NCBI RefSeq assembly: GCF_004193775.1 | Contig: NC_041004.1 | Coordinates: 6,905,309-6,969,308, forward strand | From: Glycine soja | Lineage: Eukaryota; Streptophyta; Magnoliopsida; Fabales; Fabaceae | Direction: 5' to 3' | Length of the DNA stretch: 64,000 bases | Shown here: positions 44,471 through 56,066 of the stretch, piece by piece | Numbering within the stretch: position 1 is the stretch's first letter | Layout of the letters: each line of letters opens with the position of its first letter | Made by a program: the position numbers and the translations under genes | The notes under the pieces: generated by a model | Database searches by the model: none | What the model was told of the DNA's origin: nothing | What the model saw: the letters and a program-made list of their open reading frames with translations, nothing else

Positions 44471-45510
44471 TTTGTTTATAATGTATTTTGGATTTAAAGT
44501 TTAGTACAAGACTAATATTACTTTGTTATGGATTTTATGTCATACTTTGATTTACAATAAAAATTTGAATTATAAATCTTTGAACTATATGCTATTATTT
44601 TGGTTATTGAAATATAATTTCTACGTCCTCATTATGAGTTTTTTTATTACATTTTTTTATCGATATCATAAGAAAATGAAAAATTGTAATACATGTAGAT
44701 TATGAAACTAAAATGAGTATACAAAATCATTATATACAAGAAAATAAGGAGAATTAGAAAATAAATTGTAAAACATCTATTGTTAGCATGATTTAAAAAA
44801 CCCCCCCTCCATAGTATAGTTTTAGAACCTCTTTTAATAAACCTCCGCATTTAGCATAGGTTTAAAACCTCCTACAAAAAACCTCCGTATTTAATTCTCA
44901 TCTTTTACAAATTCATGTCTATTTACTTTACTGCATCTTTCTAAATCGAAATTATTATAAAAGTAATCTTTAAATCGAAAACACTATTATCAAGTTTCCT
45001 TACTAATCTTATAAACCACCACATTACTGTGATAAAAATGGATATCTTTATCAAAATTATAATTATTGCATGCGTTAAGTATTAGATAATTCTCTGATAA
45101 GTTGAAAACTATGAACTTGCTTGTTTAATTAAAAAAAACTCACAATAAAGAATGGATTCTATCTCTCATCTTCAAACATTTGTTTGTTAATAAAATCATT
45201 TAGTGAAAATTACTTTGTTGATTTGAAAATAACTTCCTTTTGAGGAGTAAGTACAATTTTCACGGTTAACAAATTGACATGCTCAATGAGACTAGTTTGC
45301 CAAAAACTTGATCTTAAGAACAAGTCTTAAAGAAAATCTTTTGTTGTTATGAAGTGGTACAATGATGATAAATAGTCAAAGAAACTACAGTATAATAACG
45401 CTGCAAACACTTCTACTAATAATAGTGACAACAATGAACAAATTCAAACAAATTTAACTTTCGGGGTGAATAATGAGATGATTACGGGTATTAGCCAAAG
45501 TTGAAGAATC

Positions 45511-46020
45511 GTGACTTCGTCAAAAGTGTATGCGAGCTTTATGGCTCACCTATTGGCTTACATAGCCGATAATAAGAAACAAGCGGATACTATGGCCGTC
45601 AAAATTGAAAAAGCGGCTACTGCGATCGTCAGAAAAGGAAAAAACGACAAGTGCAATTGTCGAAATCGGAAGAATGACTACTACGACCGTTGAAAAAGAA
45701 AAATAGTTGCTACGAGTGTAGAAAAGAAAGTGATGGCTGCTGATGTCATCAAAGAAAAAGGGAAAGTGATGGATAATGCTACCGTCAAAGAAAAAGAGAA
45801 AGTAATGGATATTGATGCCATCAAAGAGGGAAAAGAAATAAGAGATGATAAGGAGAAATCAAAAGATGTTTTTCAACAAAAATGTGAGGATTTAAACTTA
45901 GATTGTATTCATGATAATTCACTTTTAGGCTTTGAGAAACCAATGCCCTTAGGATTTAAAATGATGGAATCTCAGGATCCTTTAGAAGAGATTAACATGG
46001 GGACTGAGATAGAACTATGA
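45511..46020 (+). pseudogene. Tat gag-pro remnant
   Basis: Two lysine/glutamate-rich frames (45,511-45,693 and 45,730-46,020) separated by a stop. The second has repeated VIKEKGKVMD-type phrases and ends DPLEEINMGTEIEL, which corresponds to the linker just before RT in Ty3/gypsy polyproteins (the usual EEINLGT phrase). No zinc knuckle or protease active site could be read, so most of gag and protease is missing or scrambled. Confidence 0.5.
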
Positions 46021-46109
46021 GGTAGAAAGACTACCACAGGCTAAGTTTATTCGAACTATGAGGATTGTTGATAGGATTTCTAATATTATTCCTATGATTA
46101 AAAATAATG

Positions 46110-46957
46110 GGAAAATGTGTGTGTGTGTATAGATTTTAGAGATTTAAATTTAGCAATTCCTAAAGATGAATACCTTATGTCAATTGTTGATATGTTAATT
46201 GATTCAACAACGGGTAACGAAATTTCAAGTTTATTAGATGGTTATTCATGATATAATTGAGTGTACAATGCCAAAAATGAATCCATTGAAGTATGCTTTT
46301 GGTGTATCTACAAGTGAATTCTTAGGTTTTGTTATTCATCAATAGGGAATCAAAGTAGATAAAAATAAGGCAAAAGCCATTTTGGAGACTTCCCCTCCAA
46401 AGAATAAAAAACAACTTCAATCATTATTAGGTAAGGTGAATTTTCTCAAAAGATGCATTTCCAATCTGTCAGGAAAAACTAAAGTGTTTTCACCTTTACT
46501 TAGATTAAAGAAGGAAGTTGAATTTTGATGGGAAAAGGAACACCAAGAAGCCTTTGATGACATTAAGAGATATCTTGCCAATCCATCAATTCTAATGCCT
46601 CATGTGAAAGGAAAATACTTGAAACTGTATATTTCAGCATCAGATTTGACTATTGCAAGCATGTTGGTGCAAGTGGATGATGACAATATAGAATGTGCTA
46701 TTTATTATCTGAGTCGAATTCTTAATGATGTTGAAATTAGATATAGTGCAATAGAAAAATTATGCTTGTGTTTGTATTACTCTTGTACTAAACTCAAGTA
46801 TTATATAAAGCCTTTCAATGTTCAAGTATTGTCTCACAATAATGTTCAAGTATTGTCTAAATCTATTATGCTTAATAGAATAGGAAAATGGACCCTTACA
46901 CTGACAAAATTTTTACTTACCTTTGTACCATTGAAGCTAGTAAAGGCCAAATTGTAA
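46110..46957 (+). pseudogene. Tat reverse transcriptase and RNase H, broken
   Basis: RT starts with FRDLNLAIPKDEYLMSIVDM (about 46,137). A large part of fingers and palm, including the YxDD box, is deleted. It resumes at KCAFGVSTSEFLGF (about 46,290) and GIKVDKNKAKAI. The thumb, connection and RNase H then follow (46,595-46,957: LYISASDLTIASMLVQ, LSRILNDVEIRYSAIEKLCL). The RNase H motif order is right, but stops (TGA, TAG) break the frame several times. The deleted catalytic box rules out activity. Confidence 0.8.
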
Positions 46958-46974
46958 GAGATTTCTTGGATGAT

Positions 46975-47355
46975 CATTCAAACATAGAAATATTGGAATG
47001 TTATATAGGAATCAAACCTTGGATATATATTATATTTCAATGGACTGAAACATGCAATGGTGCAGGGATTGGTGTCGTTTTAATTTCTACAAATAATACA
47101 CCTATGACAATCCTTTTCGAAATACAACTTGTGTGTTCCAACAATGAAGCAGAATATGGGGCTTTAATTCTTGGTTTAGAAACGTTATTGAATTTAGGTG
47201 CAAAACACGTTCTGATTAGAGGAGATTTCGAGTTAGTCATCAATCAATTAACTCATAAATTTAAATGCATCAAGAGTAATTTACCAAAATTCTTTTCATA
47301 TGCATCTAAGTTATTAGCTCAATTTGACAAATTTGAATTCGAACATATGTTTTGA
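46975..47355 (+). pseudogene. Additional archaeal-type RNase H (aRNH) of the Tat lineage
   Basis: In the 155-codon frame 46,888-47,355 the domain begins at about codon 50 with GAGIGVVLIS, then SNNEAEYGALILGLETLL (conserved Glu), then VLIRGDFELVINQL (conserved Asp). This second RNase H after the retroviral-type one is diagnostic for Tat/Ogre elements and is thought to have been acquired by that lineage. The first catalytic Asp position appears changed (FQWTETCNGAG, usually xxDGAxxxxGxG). The frame stops before the integrase. Confidence 0.8.
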
Positions 47356-47379
47356 GAGAAAAATAGAGAAACTAATGAT

Positions 47380-48300
47380 TTGGCTTAAATTACATCTAGT
47401 TATAAGTTGAGTAAACAAAATTTCAAAGCTTTGATAACTATCAAAGAAAAATTACAAGAAGTAGAAATTTTGAATATGAATGTGTTGACAACTCATGATT
47501 GAAGAAAACCTTCATTATAGTATATTCGAAATCCTAATCTATCTATTGATCAAAAGACAAAATATAAAGCTATAAATTATGTTATTCTTGGAGATGAGTT
47601 GTATAAAAAGAGTATAGATGAAATTTTATTGAAATGTTTGGGAGAATCAGAAGCTTATATAGCTTTGGCTAAAACTCATGAAGGAAATTGTGGTTCTCAT
47701 TAAGTTGGTGAAAAGATGAAGTGAATGTTATTTTGACAATGTTATTATTGGCCAACTATTTTGAAGGATTGCATTAATTATGCAAAATCATGCAAGGAGT
47801 GCTAGAAACATGGTCTGGTACAACAAGTTCTAGCAAGTGAGTTACATTCAATAACAAAACCTTGGGCTTTTCGAGGATGTGCATTAGATTTAATAGGTCA
47901 GATCTATCCACCTTCTTCAAAGGGACATAGGTATATCTTGATTGCAGTTAATTATTTCACCAAGTGGGTGGAAGCAATTCCTTTGAAAAATGTTGATCAA
48001 GGGGATGTAGTAAATTTCATAGAACAAAATATTATTTTTCGATTTGGTATCCCATAAACGCTTACAGCAAATCAAGGCACCGTTTTTACTAATCAAAAAG
48101 TTGTTCAATATGCCAATTCTTGAAATATTAAGTTGTTAACTTCTACCCCTTATTATGCTTAAGCAAATGGCCAAGTCAAAGCCATAAACAAGATTTTGAC
48201 AAGCTTAATTAAGAAACACGTTGGCCAATAATCTAGAAGTTGGGATGAAAGTTTAGAACAAATTCTTTGAGAATTATAATTTGTCCACAATGAATGGAAA
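47380..48300 (+). pseudogene. Tat integrase, broken
   Basis: The zinc-binding tail (SCKEC then stop then KHG, about 47,790) is followed by the core with CALDLIGQI (first Asp, about 47,887), YFTKWVEAIPLKN, FRFGIP, then ANQGTVFTNQ where the second catalytic Asp is Asn, and ANGQVKAINK where the catalytic Glu is Lys. Four or more in-frame stops occur. The retained order and 35-residue-type spacing identify it as a Ty3/gypsy integrase. No chromodomain follows, as expected for Tat. Confidence 0.85.
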
Positions 48301-51132
48301 TCTTGTGTGCTTAGAAAATAGTTCTTGAAAGAAGATGGTTGGAATTGCAACTTCACTTTGGGGATCTCATTTCTGATGACCTTAGGGATTAGTGATTCCT
48401 CTCCCGTGAGTTGATTAGGTCTAATCTTTTTCCTCTATATTGGCGCTTGAGGAAGTTGAGATAAACCAAACTATCTTGTGAAAATATGTGGTTGGTAAGG
48501 ATAAAATCTGAGGTCCTTCAAAGTAGTTCCGGTAAAAATAATGTCCTAAGTGAGAAAATTCCTCCAAATCTCGACTAATTCAGATTGTTGGCCAGGAGTT
48601 TCACAATGGAATCTTTGGTTTAGCCATTCCAGGCCTTCCAAATTTGCAGTAAAAAATGGTGCCAAATTGATGTCAAATTGATTAAAACTAAGAAAAACCT
48701 TGATGTACTTGGTATAGCATTCGTAGTACAAAATTCTTTGCTTCGAGTCATGTATGTCAGTCGAGCTCCTTCGATTTTAAGTTTGAAGCGATTAGGAATA
48801 TCCATTTCAGGAGTTATGTGATTGGCTAGGATGACATTTAACCCTAATTGTACAATTCATAAAGGCTTCATTTTGTTGGGGTATCCATGATTTTGACAAC
48901 TTCTTCCATTACCTTATAACTTGAGGCTAGTAGGAATTTACTAAGGCAAATATCTTCTCTAAAATGAAGAACTTATGCTAAGTTGTAAATATACATTAGG
49001 ATATTGTTCGCTGGTCGACAAGTGTACTGATTTACACAAGTAGTATAAAACGGTAAGACCGAATATCGTATCCTCAGGGAATTTGTTTCACCTAGACCAT
49101 GTATATTCAGTATGTAAACACTTATAAGGATTAAAAACAAGGCAAATGTGAATTATATACTACAAAGTCTATTTGAACATAAATAAAATGTCTAAGGTTA
49201 TAAAAGGTGAAAACTATCAAGTTAAGAGCGTTGGGGAGGGTTCTACTGAATTTCTCTTGATGTTTAAAATGTGTTTTTTTTTCTAATTAACGTTATCCTA
49301 GTGTTCTTATGCTGAGAAACTACTTAAACCATGATTCCTCACATGAATGAGCCTAACTCTCTTTAGACTTTGTCCTTGATCCCTCAACAAACTTATTCTA
49401 AAAGAGTTACACTAAGCCTACAACATAATATGGACTAAATCACTGCACTCTATTCCTAGACATACAAATTTCTAGCTTGCTCTATCAAGTTCTAAGGTTT
49501 TAAAGCATTTTTCAATACTAAAAAGCTTAACTACACATACAAATGGGTGATCAAGCCACAAACATGTAAAATAAGCATAGATAGAAGCAATGAACACAAA
49601 AAACTAACATTAAATAGATAGTGAGAATATTACATCAAGATTGTTCAGTAGTACTCCCCAACAAAGAGGCTTAGCCTTCCATTACAAGCAAAGCTTCAAA
49701 ACTAAGAAAGAAACTATTTTTTGGTGAAAGAAATTGGAAGAAGATGATGGAGGATGTCTCCTCCAACCTCTAAACCCTAAATCTCTCTATTTTCCTTAAC
49801 TAAGCTCCCTCTGTTGCTCCAAACTCGTCTCTCTACTGCTTGTGTCTTTTCATTTCCGCCAACCTCAGTGTTTTAAAGGCTCTTGGACCTTTCAACTTTC
49901 GAAGGCTCGCTTAGCGAGCATGTCTCACTAAGCGAGAGTTAGTGAATTTTCGCTAAGCGAGAGTGGGCGCGATGAGTGCGAGAAGAGACAATGTCCTCGC
50001 TGGGCAGGCTAGCTGCACACTGGGCGTGCAAATCTCTAGCTTATCATCTTCTAGGGTTTCCCATCCCCTAAGTGAGTTGGATGCCTCATTAAGCAGATGC
50101 CTCCCGCTGAGCGGATCTACCTCGCTAAGAGAGTCATCAGCTGCTTGAACCTTCTCTTCTTTGGCCTGAAACTTAGTTGGATTCAACATTAAGTCACAAA
50201 AATGGAGTTTCTACTCTATAAAATCACACAATAAAGAAAAGTATGTACAATTCGTACAAAAAGAACCATAAATTGGAAGTACAACGCTATTTCCTTGCAA
50301 ATATTCAATACCAAACTAACTCATGAATATCAATTAACAGATATGAAGAGAACAAGTACAAAGAAGGTGTAAAGACACCCAATACATCAGAAAGGATATG
50401 TGCTCTTCATCAGAAATCTCTTCAGTATCTTTCATATTCTTTTCAATGAAAGCTCCATAAGATTTAGCACTAAAGTCTATATCTATTTCACTTCTCTCGA
50501 TTTGATCTTCAAATAGACCTATAACATAAGTTTTGTCTAAGGGTTTAAAACTAGTAATGACAACTTTGTCCATTAGAGTTAACATAATTGGACCACAAGG
50601 AAGTTCTAACACACGCGAACTGGGATTCCAGAATAAAAAAGAAGCCATCAACATAAGCATATCTAAACTAACAATGTCACACTTGCTTAATTGAATCAAG
50701 TCATAAATGCCTATGTTGAGTTTTTTGGCCTCTACACAAGCAAGCCAACTAAAAAAACATTTTTCTATCCTTTGGGGGGGAGGCCCTAAAAAATCCCACT
50801 CTTCTCTTTCAAGAAATCACTCCTAATGTTTTCTTTGTGGATTATAGGATATTCATCTTCATAAGTAGGGAACCAACTACTATTGGATTCATAATCTAAT
50901 TTAGGACGATAAGGACATGCAAAACAAATGTTTTTAGAGTTCAAAGAAGCCAGGAGTAGTACCTAGGTTTCCCATACTTTCTTGTACTCTTCTTCATGTC
51001 CTTCAATGAGAATTAGCTGCCTTTGTTTGAGGTTGTTGTTAATACAATGGGTGTTGGCAGTGGTGTGCTTCTCTCAATGTTAGCAGAGGTAGTGTGGTCT
51101 ACAGAAGTATTGTGTTGAGAGGAGATCGCCAT
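48300..51132 (-). pseudogene. Antisense extra ORF with plant mobile domain (PMD), split by a solo LTR
   Basis: On the minus strand an ATG at 51,132 starts MAISSQHNTSV. After frame changes the coding trace continues: EGHEEEYKKVW, KCFFSWLACVEAKKLNIG, then the legible core 50,699-50,340 with FLFWNPSSRVLELPCG, LMDKVVIT and EEHISFLMYWVSLHL. This matches the aminotransferase-like plant mobile domain (W/FW.P..H.F.LP.GE..TL.DV, EH..FL..WLS). After the solo LTR (49,005-50,339) the trace resumes at about 49,000 (KVMEEVVKIMD, SLYELYN, NRFKLKIEGARLTYMTRSKE) and fades by 48,300. PMD proteins are linked to DNA transposons and to plant gene silencing (MAIN/MAIL family). Extra ORFs, some antisense, are known in Tat elements. 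Many stops make it non-functional. Confidence 0.7.
49005..50339 (-). mobile_element. Solo Athila-like LTR (1,335 bp) with perfect GATAT target duplication
   Basis: On the minus strand it starts TGTTAATTG (50,339) and ends CCAGCGAACA (49,005). It is flanked by GATAT on both sides (49,000-49,004 and 50,340-50,344). It is the same family as the split LTR at 20,911-23,672 and provides that locus's uninterrupted version. Small frames at 49,953-50,189 are shadows. Confidence 0.9.
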
Positions 51133-51544
51133 TGATGAGAATAGAAAGAAGGAAGGAAAGGATTGCTCAAGAGAGAAGAGAACCCAAGTTTGTGAATTAG
51201 GGATAACAAAGAAGTAGTGGAAGTATAATTGATGTTTGAGTTATATGTAGTGTTTAAAAGATTGAAAATTTTCAAAATTTGAATAAATTAAACATCTTTT
51301 GAACTAATGATGTGATCTTAATGTGATACATTAATAAGGTAGGCAGTTATAGCCGTAAAAGAGGTAATCATCTCCAATTGGTTAGCATAAAAATCGCAAC
51401 CATGATTGGATTATGTGCCCAACATATTTAATGAGGTTCAGAATGTTGATTAGACAAGATATTAAAATAATATATGAAGATTTGCTACAAAAATAATGTA
51501 TTCTCGGACGATGCTACCCGAATACACTATTTCTAGGGGGCATC
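51133..51544. other. Non-coding region between the antisense ORF and the 3' LTR
   Basis: No domain on either strand. It would hold the promoter of the antisense ORF and the element's polypurine tract (TAGGGGGCATC, 51,534-51,544). Confidence 0.5.
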
Positions 51545-52486
51545 TGTTATCTTTGTTATGTAAAATTTGATTAAGTTATGAAACTCATGTTTCAATGGAC
51601 TTGTCTCGAAGGGAGTAGAAGAGTTCATTCAAAGATAATCAAAATACGGTCTAAAATTCAAGATGAATATGACATTGAAAAGAATTATTTCGATTGGAAG
51701 TTACGGTTCCAGTAGCTTCTTTAAAACACGTGGGATTGGGAAGCATTCAGAAATATGATCTTTTTCAACAATCGAAGTACCAGTTGACGCGGTTGTAGAG
51801 AAGTTATACGAAGATGGGTATAAGACCAATGTATTTAGGAATATTGTTAAATACGTGTCAAAATCATATAATTTGACCATTTGCATCAGAAGTCTATAAA
51901 TAAAATTGTTGACCGCCAATTTTCAAGAAATTGAAACACTATCACTTAATTCTTCAAACACCGATAACGCCTACCGTTGCAAAATTGACTACAAGTTCAG
52001 TAGGTCATCGTGTATGTATTCAATTCTTATCTTTTATGAATTTGTGTCTATTTACTTTATTCCATCTTTCTAAACTCCCTACACTTTCCAATTTCTATTT
52101 CTTCTCGAAACTTTACTTTTTCAATCTTGATTTCTTATTACTTTAAGAACTACTATCAAAATCAAAATTATTATAAAAGTAATCTTTAAATCGAAAATAC
52201 TATTATCAAGTTTTCCTACAAATATTATAAATCACTATATTACTATGATAAATTGAATATTTTTATTAAAATTATAATTATTGTATGCATTAAGTATTAG
52301 ACAATTCTTTTATAAGTTGAAAATTATGAACTTATTTATTTAATTAAAAAGAACTCACAATTGAGAATAAATTTTATGTCTCATATTTAAACATTTATTT
52401 GTTAATAGAATCATTTAGTAATAATTATTTTACTAATTTAAAAATATCTTCCTTTCAAAAAATAAATATAATTTTTACGATTAATA
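51545..52486 (+). repeat. Tat 3' LTR (942 bp), uninterrupted
   Basis: Starts TGTTATCTTTG, ends ACGATTAATA. It lines up with the split 5' LTR along its length and serves as its empty-site control. CTATAAATAAAATT at about 51,894 is a candidate TATA box. Confidence 0.85.
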
Positions 52487-53049
52487 ATTTCATATTCAAT
52501 GAACAAACAAATATTAAGAGATCTAGTTTGATTCGTTTTATTTATATCTAACCTTTGGGTCCTAAACTTTCACCTCAGAAAGCAATAGAATTCGTGTTGG
52601 TATCAGTCGAATTTGACAAGCATTTGAATATTACAATAACTTTTGCACACATGCGGTATGGTAGGCAGAGGGAACTTCGCATGTGGCCGCAGACATTTTG
52701 AAAGAAATGTTTCACCGCCCCCTTCTCAATCGGACAAAATGGAAATAATTATTTCTTTCTCCCTTGCTTGATCTATATATCCTCAAATTATCGCTTTTTT
52801 TAAATCGTTTTAAATCTTCCTGACTAGTATTCCTTTTTAAATTCTCTTATTGAATTATGTAAAGTTAGTATACTTTAGACCGGTGTAAATTTGAGTGGTA
52901 ATTATTTAAAAAAAAAAACTATGAGAACTGTAAATGTAAGTCATCATACAATCATATTAGGAATGATTATGATTACAATTGGTTAATTAGGTCACAACTA
53001 TTTTAAAAAGTTACGAATTTTTTCTTTAATATTGATCATTCAGATCAGT

Positions 53050-53088
<39 letters not shown>

Positions 53089-54341
53089 AGAGAGAGAGAG
53101 AGAGAGAGTAAAATTCATGTTAATTACTGCTATTATTCTTCATTAAAGCTAGGGCAATATCGAGGTTTAGTATATATCCTCGTTTCTCCCTTGATTTTAT
53201 CATACAAAACATAAGTGTATGAATGATATAAACCTAAAATTATAATAACTGTTGAAATATAAAAATAAATTAAACCATTTTAAAAGATTGGACACTAGTA
53301 GCAGTACACATGAGTTGATGGTTTCCTGCGATCCAGAAAATTGTAAACACGGAACTTGTCTTAAGAGCAAAGTTTATGATGGGACATAACGTTTGCATAT
53401 CCTTGGACACAGGCATATCTAGTAACCTCAAAGAGTGGAATCAGTTTATTCTTCATTTTACCTTTTTTGGTTGAAAATAATTATACGGTCGTATGAGATA
53501 CGAGGTTAACATATTTCTAGTGCATAAGGTAAAAGATTTTTTTTTTTTTCAAAAAAGAAAGATTAAGGATTTTTATGCACCATAACTTTTTTTTGGGGTC
53601 TTATGCACCTTAACTTAATCATAAATTAACTAGCAATAATAATTTATTTTTATATTACTCGATAATAATCTGGACATGGAATGTTGTTTTTCTGTGGCCT
53701 GGGTTTTCGGGGTTTTGCTTAATGATATTGGTGTTTATTATATATACTTTAGATTTCTCTTAAGAAAAAGTTCATCTTGTTTTGTATTTGTTGGCATTAT
53801 GTGATATGTTGTATTTAAATAACATGTAACAATTTTATGTTTCATGATTCTTGAAATTTTTCAATGACATGTACATTTTCGACTTGATAAAAGTTAGATT
53901 GTAGATATGATTTAAGGTAATAGGTATAGATAGGCAATGGATTATTCTTTTTTGGACTTGTGTATTAATCCTATAATAGCTTGTTTTTATTTATCTTTTA
54001 TTTATCACATAATGCCAGAAAAGAAGACTTGTTTTTATTTATCTCTTTAAAGTGACTTCATTGTAGATTAATGTATCCGGGTTAGCGTGCCCTTATATTC
54101 TCTTTTAATAAAGTTTTGCTTATTGAAAAAAGTGATGATAAGTTTTATTTATTTTGAATAAATTTTTGACATGTTCCTTTTAAAAAGATTTTATATTTGA
54201 GTTTTTAGATAAATAAAACATTAAAATTGTTATCTTTTTAGGTGAGTGCATAAAACTCAACTTCAGTGACACATAATTGAAATATTATTAAACAGTGTGA
54301 TTCTACAAATAGTGTAATAATAAATAGGATCAATTAATTTT
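52487..54341. other. AT-rich intergenic DNA
   Basis: No gene recognised. It contains the compound AT/GA microsatellite. The 60-codon frame at 53,032-53,214 is generated by it. Confidence 0.5.
53053..53108. repeat. Compound (AT)17 T (GA)10 microsatellite
   Basis: Dinucleotide runs at 53,053-53,086 (AT) and 53,088-53,108 (GA). Confidence 0.95.
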
Positions 54342-54618
54342 ATTTTTTTTTGCTCCCAAAGTATTATAATGTCGCTGATTTTGTCCTCAATTTTTCTTAA
54401 TAAATCCACTATCTAAAACATAAAAAGAAAGTTGTCCTTATGTAAGAAAATTATCACAATTAAGGCAATTTTGTGATAATTTTTCATCTGTTGTGGAGAT
54501 CGATTTTCTTATTTGGGGATAAAGTTTGTAAAATTTTATAAGTTGAGGGACAAAATTCACAAAAAAAATTAAAGGAAAAAATTTGCAACATTATGAAATT
54601 TTAGGGGAGGAAAAAAAT
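54342..54618. repeat. Foldback repeat (MITE-like, about 277 bp)
   Basis: The left arm (TTTGCTCCCAAAGTATTATAATGTCGC..TTTTGTCCTCAA in outline) pairs with the right arm read inversely (TTTCCTCCCCTAAAATTTCATAATGTTGC, TTTTGTCCCTCAA). Target duplication unclear. Confidence 0.5.
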
Positions 54619-56066
54619 ATAATTGAGTCTAATAAATATTATACAATAAATACGTCCCTAAGGCATATTTAAAAGTTAGAAAGACGAGAACAAAAATCAT
54701 CAAAAAGTAAAAATAGAACAGGAAATCAAAGAGAATAAGGATGTTTACTTGTGTTTTTATTATCTATTTTAATTTTCCATTTTTAATTTTAAATACAAAA
54801 TTATCACATTGTATTTAATTTGTTTCCTGTTTTCAAATATTTATATAGGAAACAGAGAAAAAAAATTATTTCTTGTATAAATCTTTGAATGTAGCTAGGA
54901 AATAGATCGAAAGCTATGTTTTGTAATTAAATAAAGAAAATATAAAATGAAAATAAGAAATAAAATCACAAGTAAACATCCCAAAGCGATTAATGATTAT
55001 ATGTCAAACTTTTAATTCCCCACATATTTTAAAACTCACATAAATGTCAATTAAAAAATATAGATAATTGCATAAATTAAATATCAGTTTTCTATAAAGT
55101 TTTATCACACTATGCACACATAGAGAACAATATTTAATTTATTCGTTGTGATATTTTATATCTATAAAACTAGCTACATACCGTTAGCTTATAGGTTGTA
55201 TTCTCTTTTAGTTGCAGCAAGCATAACTATAGAAACTACGAGTACTCAATTATATTCTCTCTAATTTGTTACGCACCAAACAATTATTATATGAACTAAA
55301 CCTATAGCTTACATTTTTGTCTTGGTTACAGTTGCAGCAAATAGGCTCTGGGTCTGCACAAAAACTATTAAATAGTAATCAATCTAACTTAATAATAACA
55401 CTGATGAAAAATGAGCTTGTATAGTAGGTCATCAAAACTGAAATATTGATGAGATTTAATTATTTTAAGGGAGATCATAACTGTATCTAAAATTTTCTTG
55501 AATTAGACAGTTATATTTTACAAGTGAGATTATTTTTTGATCTAGGAGATTAAGGGATATACTCGTGAATCTTTGATTCAGGAAAACAAGATTTCTTTTT
55601 TATTTTTATTTAAAAACTTCATGTATTTAAGAAAAAGAAACACCTCCAATAAATCCACAAAGATTTTCAAATTATTGCAAAACAATCTCTGCATATAAAC
55701 GACATAATCGTTTATTGGAGACATGAACAAATCAAAGTGTCGACGTGGGGTATGTTCTAAGTTCTATTCTGTAGCAAACTGTATGAAGAAGGGAGAGTCA
55801 TGATCAAAGTGATAAAGTCAAGTCAAGGATCTGATATCAGTCACCTTATCCGTATAATTGTGATAATCAGTAACTTAGGGAATAGGGCTCCACATAGTGC
55901 CCCTCATATCTTTGGTGGGAGTTTTTCACTTCGATATTGCCTTGATCTGAATAATGCAGCCAACGTGAGACCCGGATCAAGCACCCTAGCTACTCTCACA
56001 CTCGTAACAATTCTAAGGATAAAACATTTCCAATATAGTACTGTTTTTTACTATGAATAGTTAATT
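54619..56066. other. AT-rich intergenic DNA with one GC-richer patch
   Basis: No gene was called. Around 55,740-56,000 the sequence is richer in GC and less repetitive than its surroundings. It includes an 86-codon frame (55,800-56,060) without a recognisable domain and a short inverted repeat (GCCTTGATCTG with CGGATCAAGCA). Confidence 0.4.

Larger units (their letters stand above)
41835..44886 (+). mobile_element. CACTA (En/Spm-like) transposon, 3,052 bp, right terminus incomplete
   Basis: The left end is CACTACAAAAAAAATTT. Both ends carry subterminal repeats of GCGGAGGTTT or its complement AAACCTCCGC (41,858-41,945 and 44,800-44,886). Comparison with the uninterrupted 3' LTR (GTGTATGTA|TTCAATTC) shows the insertion runs from 41,835 to 44,886 and leaves GTA on both sides (41,832-41,834 and 44,887-44,889), the 3-bp duplication typical of CACTA. 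The right end reads CTACAAAAAACCTCC and lacks the expected TTTTTGTAGTG terminus. It encodes only a Transposase_24-type gene, so it is non-autonomous. Confidence 0.85.
41370..45271 (+). repeat. Tat 5' LTR, interrupted by a CACTA element
   Basis: Starts TGTTACC, ends CACGGTTAACA. Without the CACTA and its 3-bp duplication it is about 847 bp. The 3' LTR is longer mainly because this copy lost about 85 bp (counterpart 52,077-52,161). Confidence 0.85.
41370..52486 (+). mobile_element. Tat-lineage Ty3/gypsy retrotransposon, complete outline with nested insertions
   Basis: Two LTRs (41,370-45,271, containing a CACTA element, and 51,545-52,486) enclose gag, RT-RNase H, a second RNase H and integrase on the plus strand. 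An extra ORF on the minus strand lies between integrase and the 3' LTR. Flanking pentamers are ATTTA (41,365-41,369) and ATTTC (52,487-52,491), a target duplication with one mismatch. The second, archaeal-type RNase H places it in the Tat/Ogre lineage. AGGGGGCATC just before the 3' LTR serves as polypurine tract. I did not recognise a primer site after the 5' LTR. All genes are broken. Later insertions are the CACTA (41,835-44,886) and a solo LTR (49,005-50,339). Confidence 0.85.

Noticed and set aside
53032..53214. 60-codon ORF with IYIYIY and RERERE runs
   Set aside because: Generated by the AT and GA microsatellites.
55930..55990. Possible MIR171-like hairpin (GATATTGCC... with a short inverted repeat)
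   Set aside because: Only the first seven bases agree with the miR171 complement, the rest does not, and the stem is about 10 bp with no room for a 21-nt duplex.
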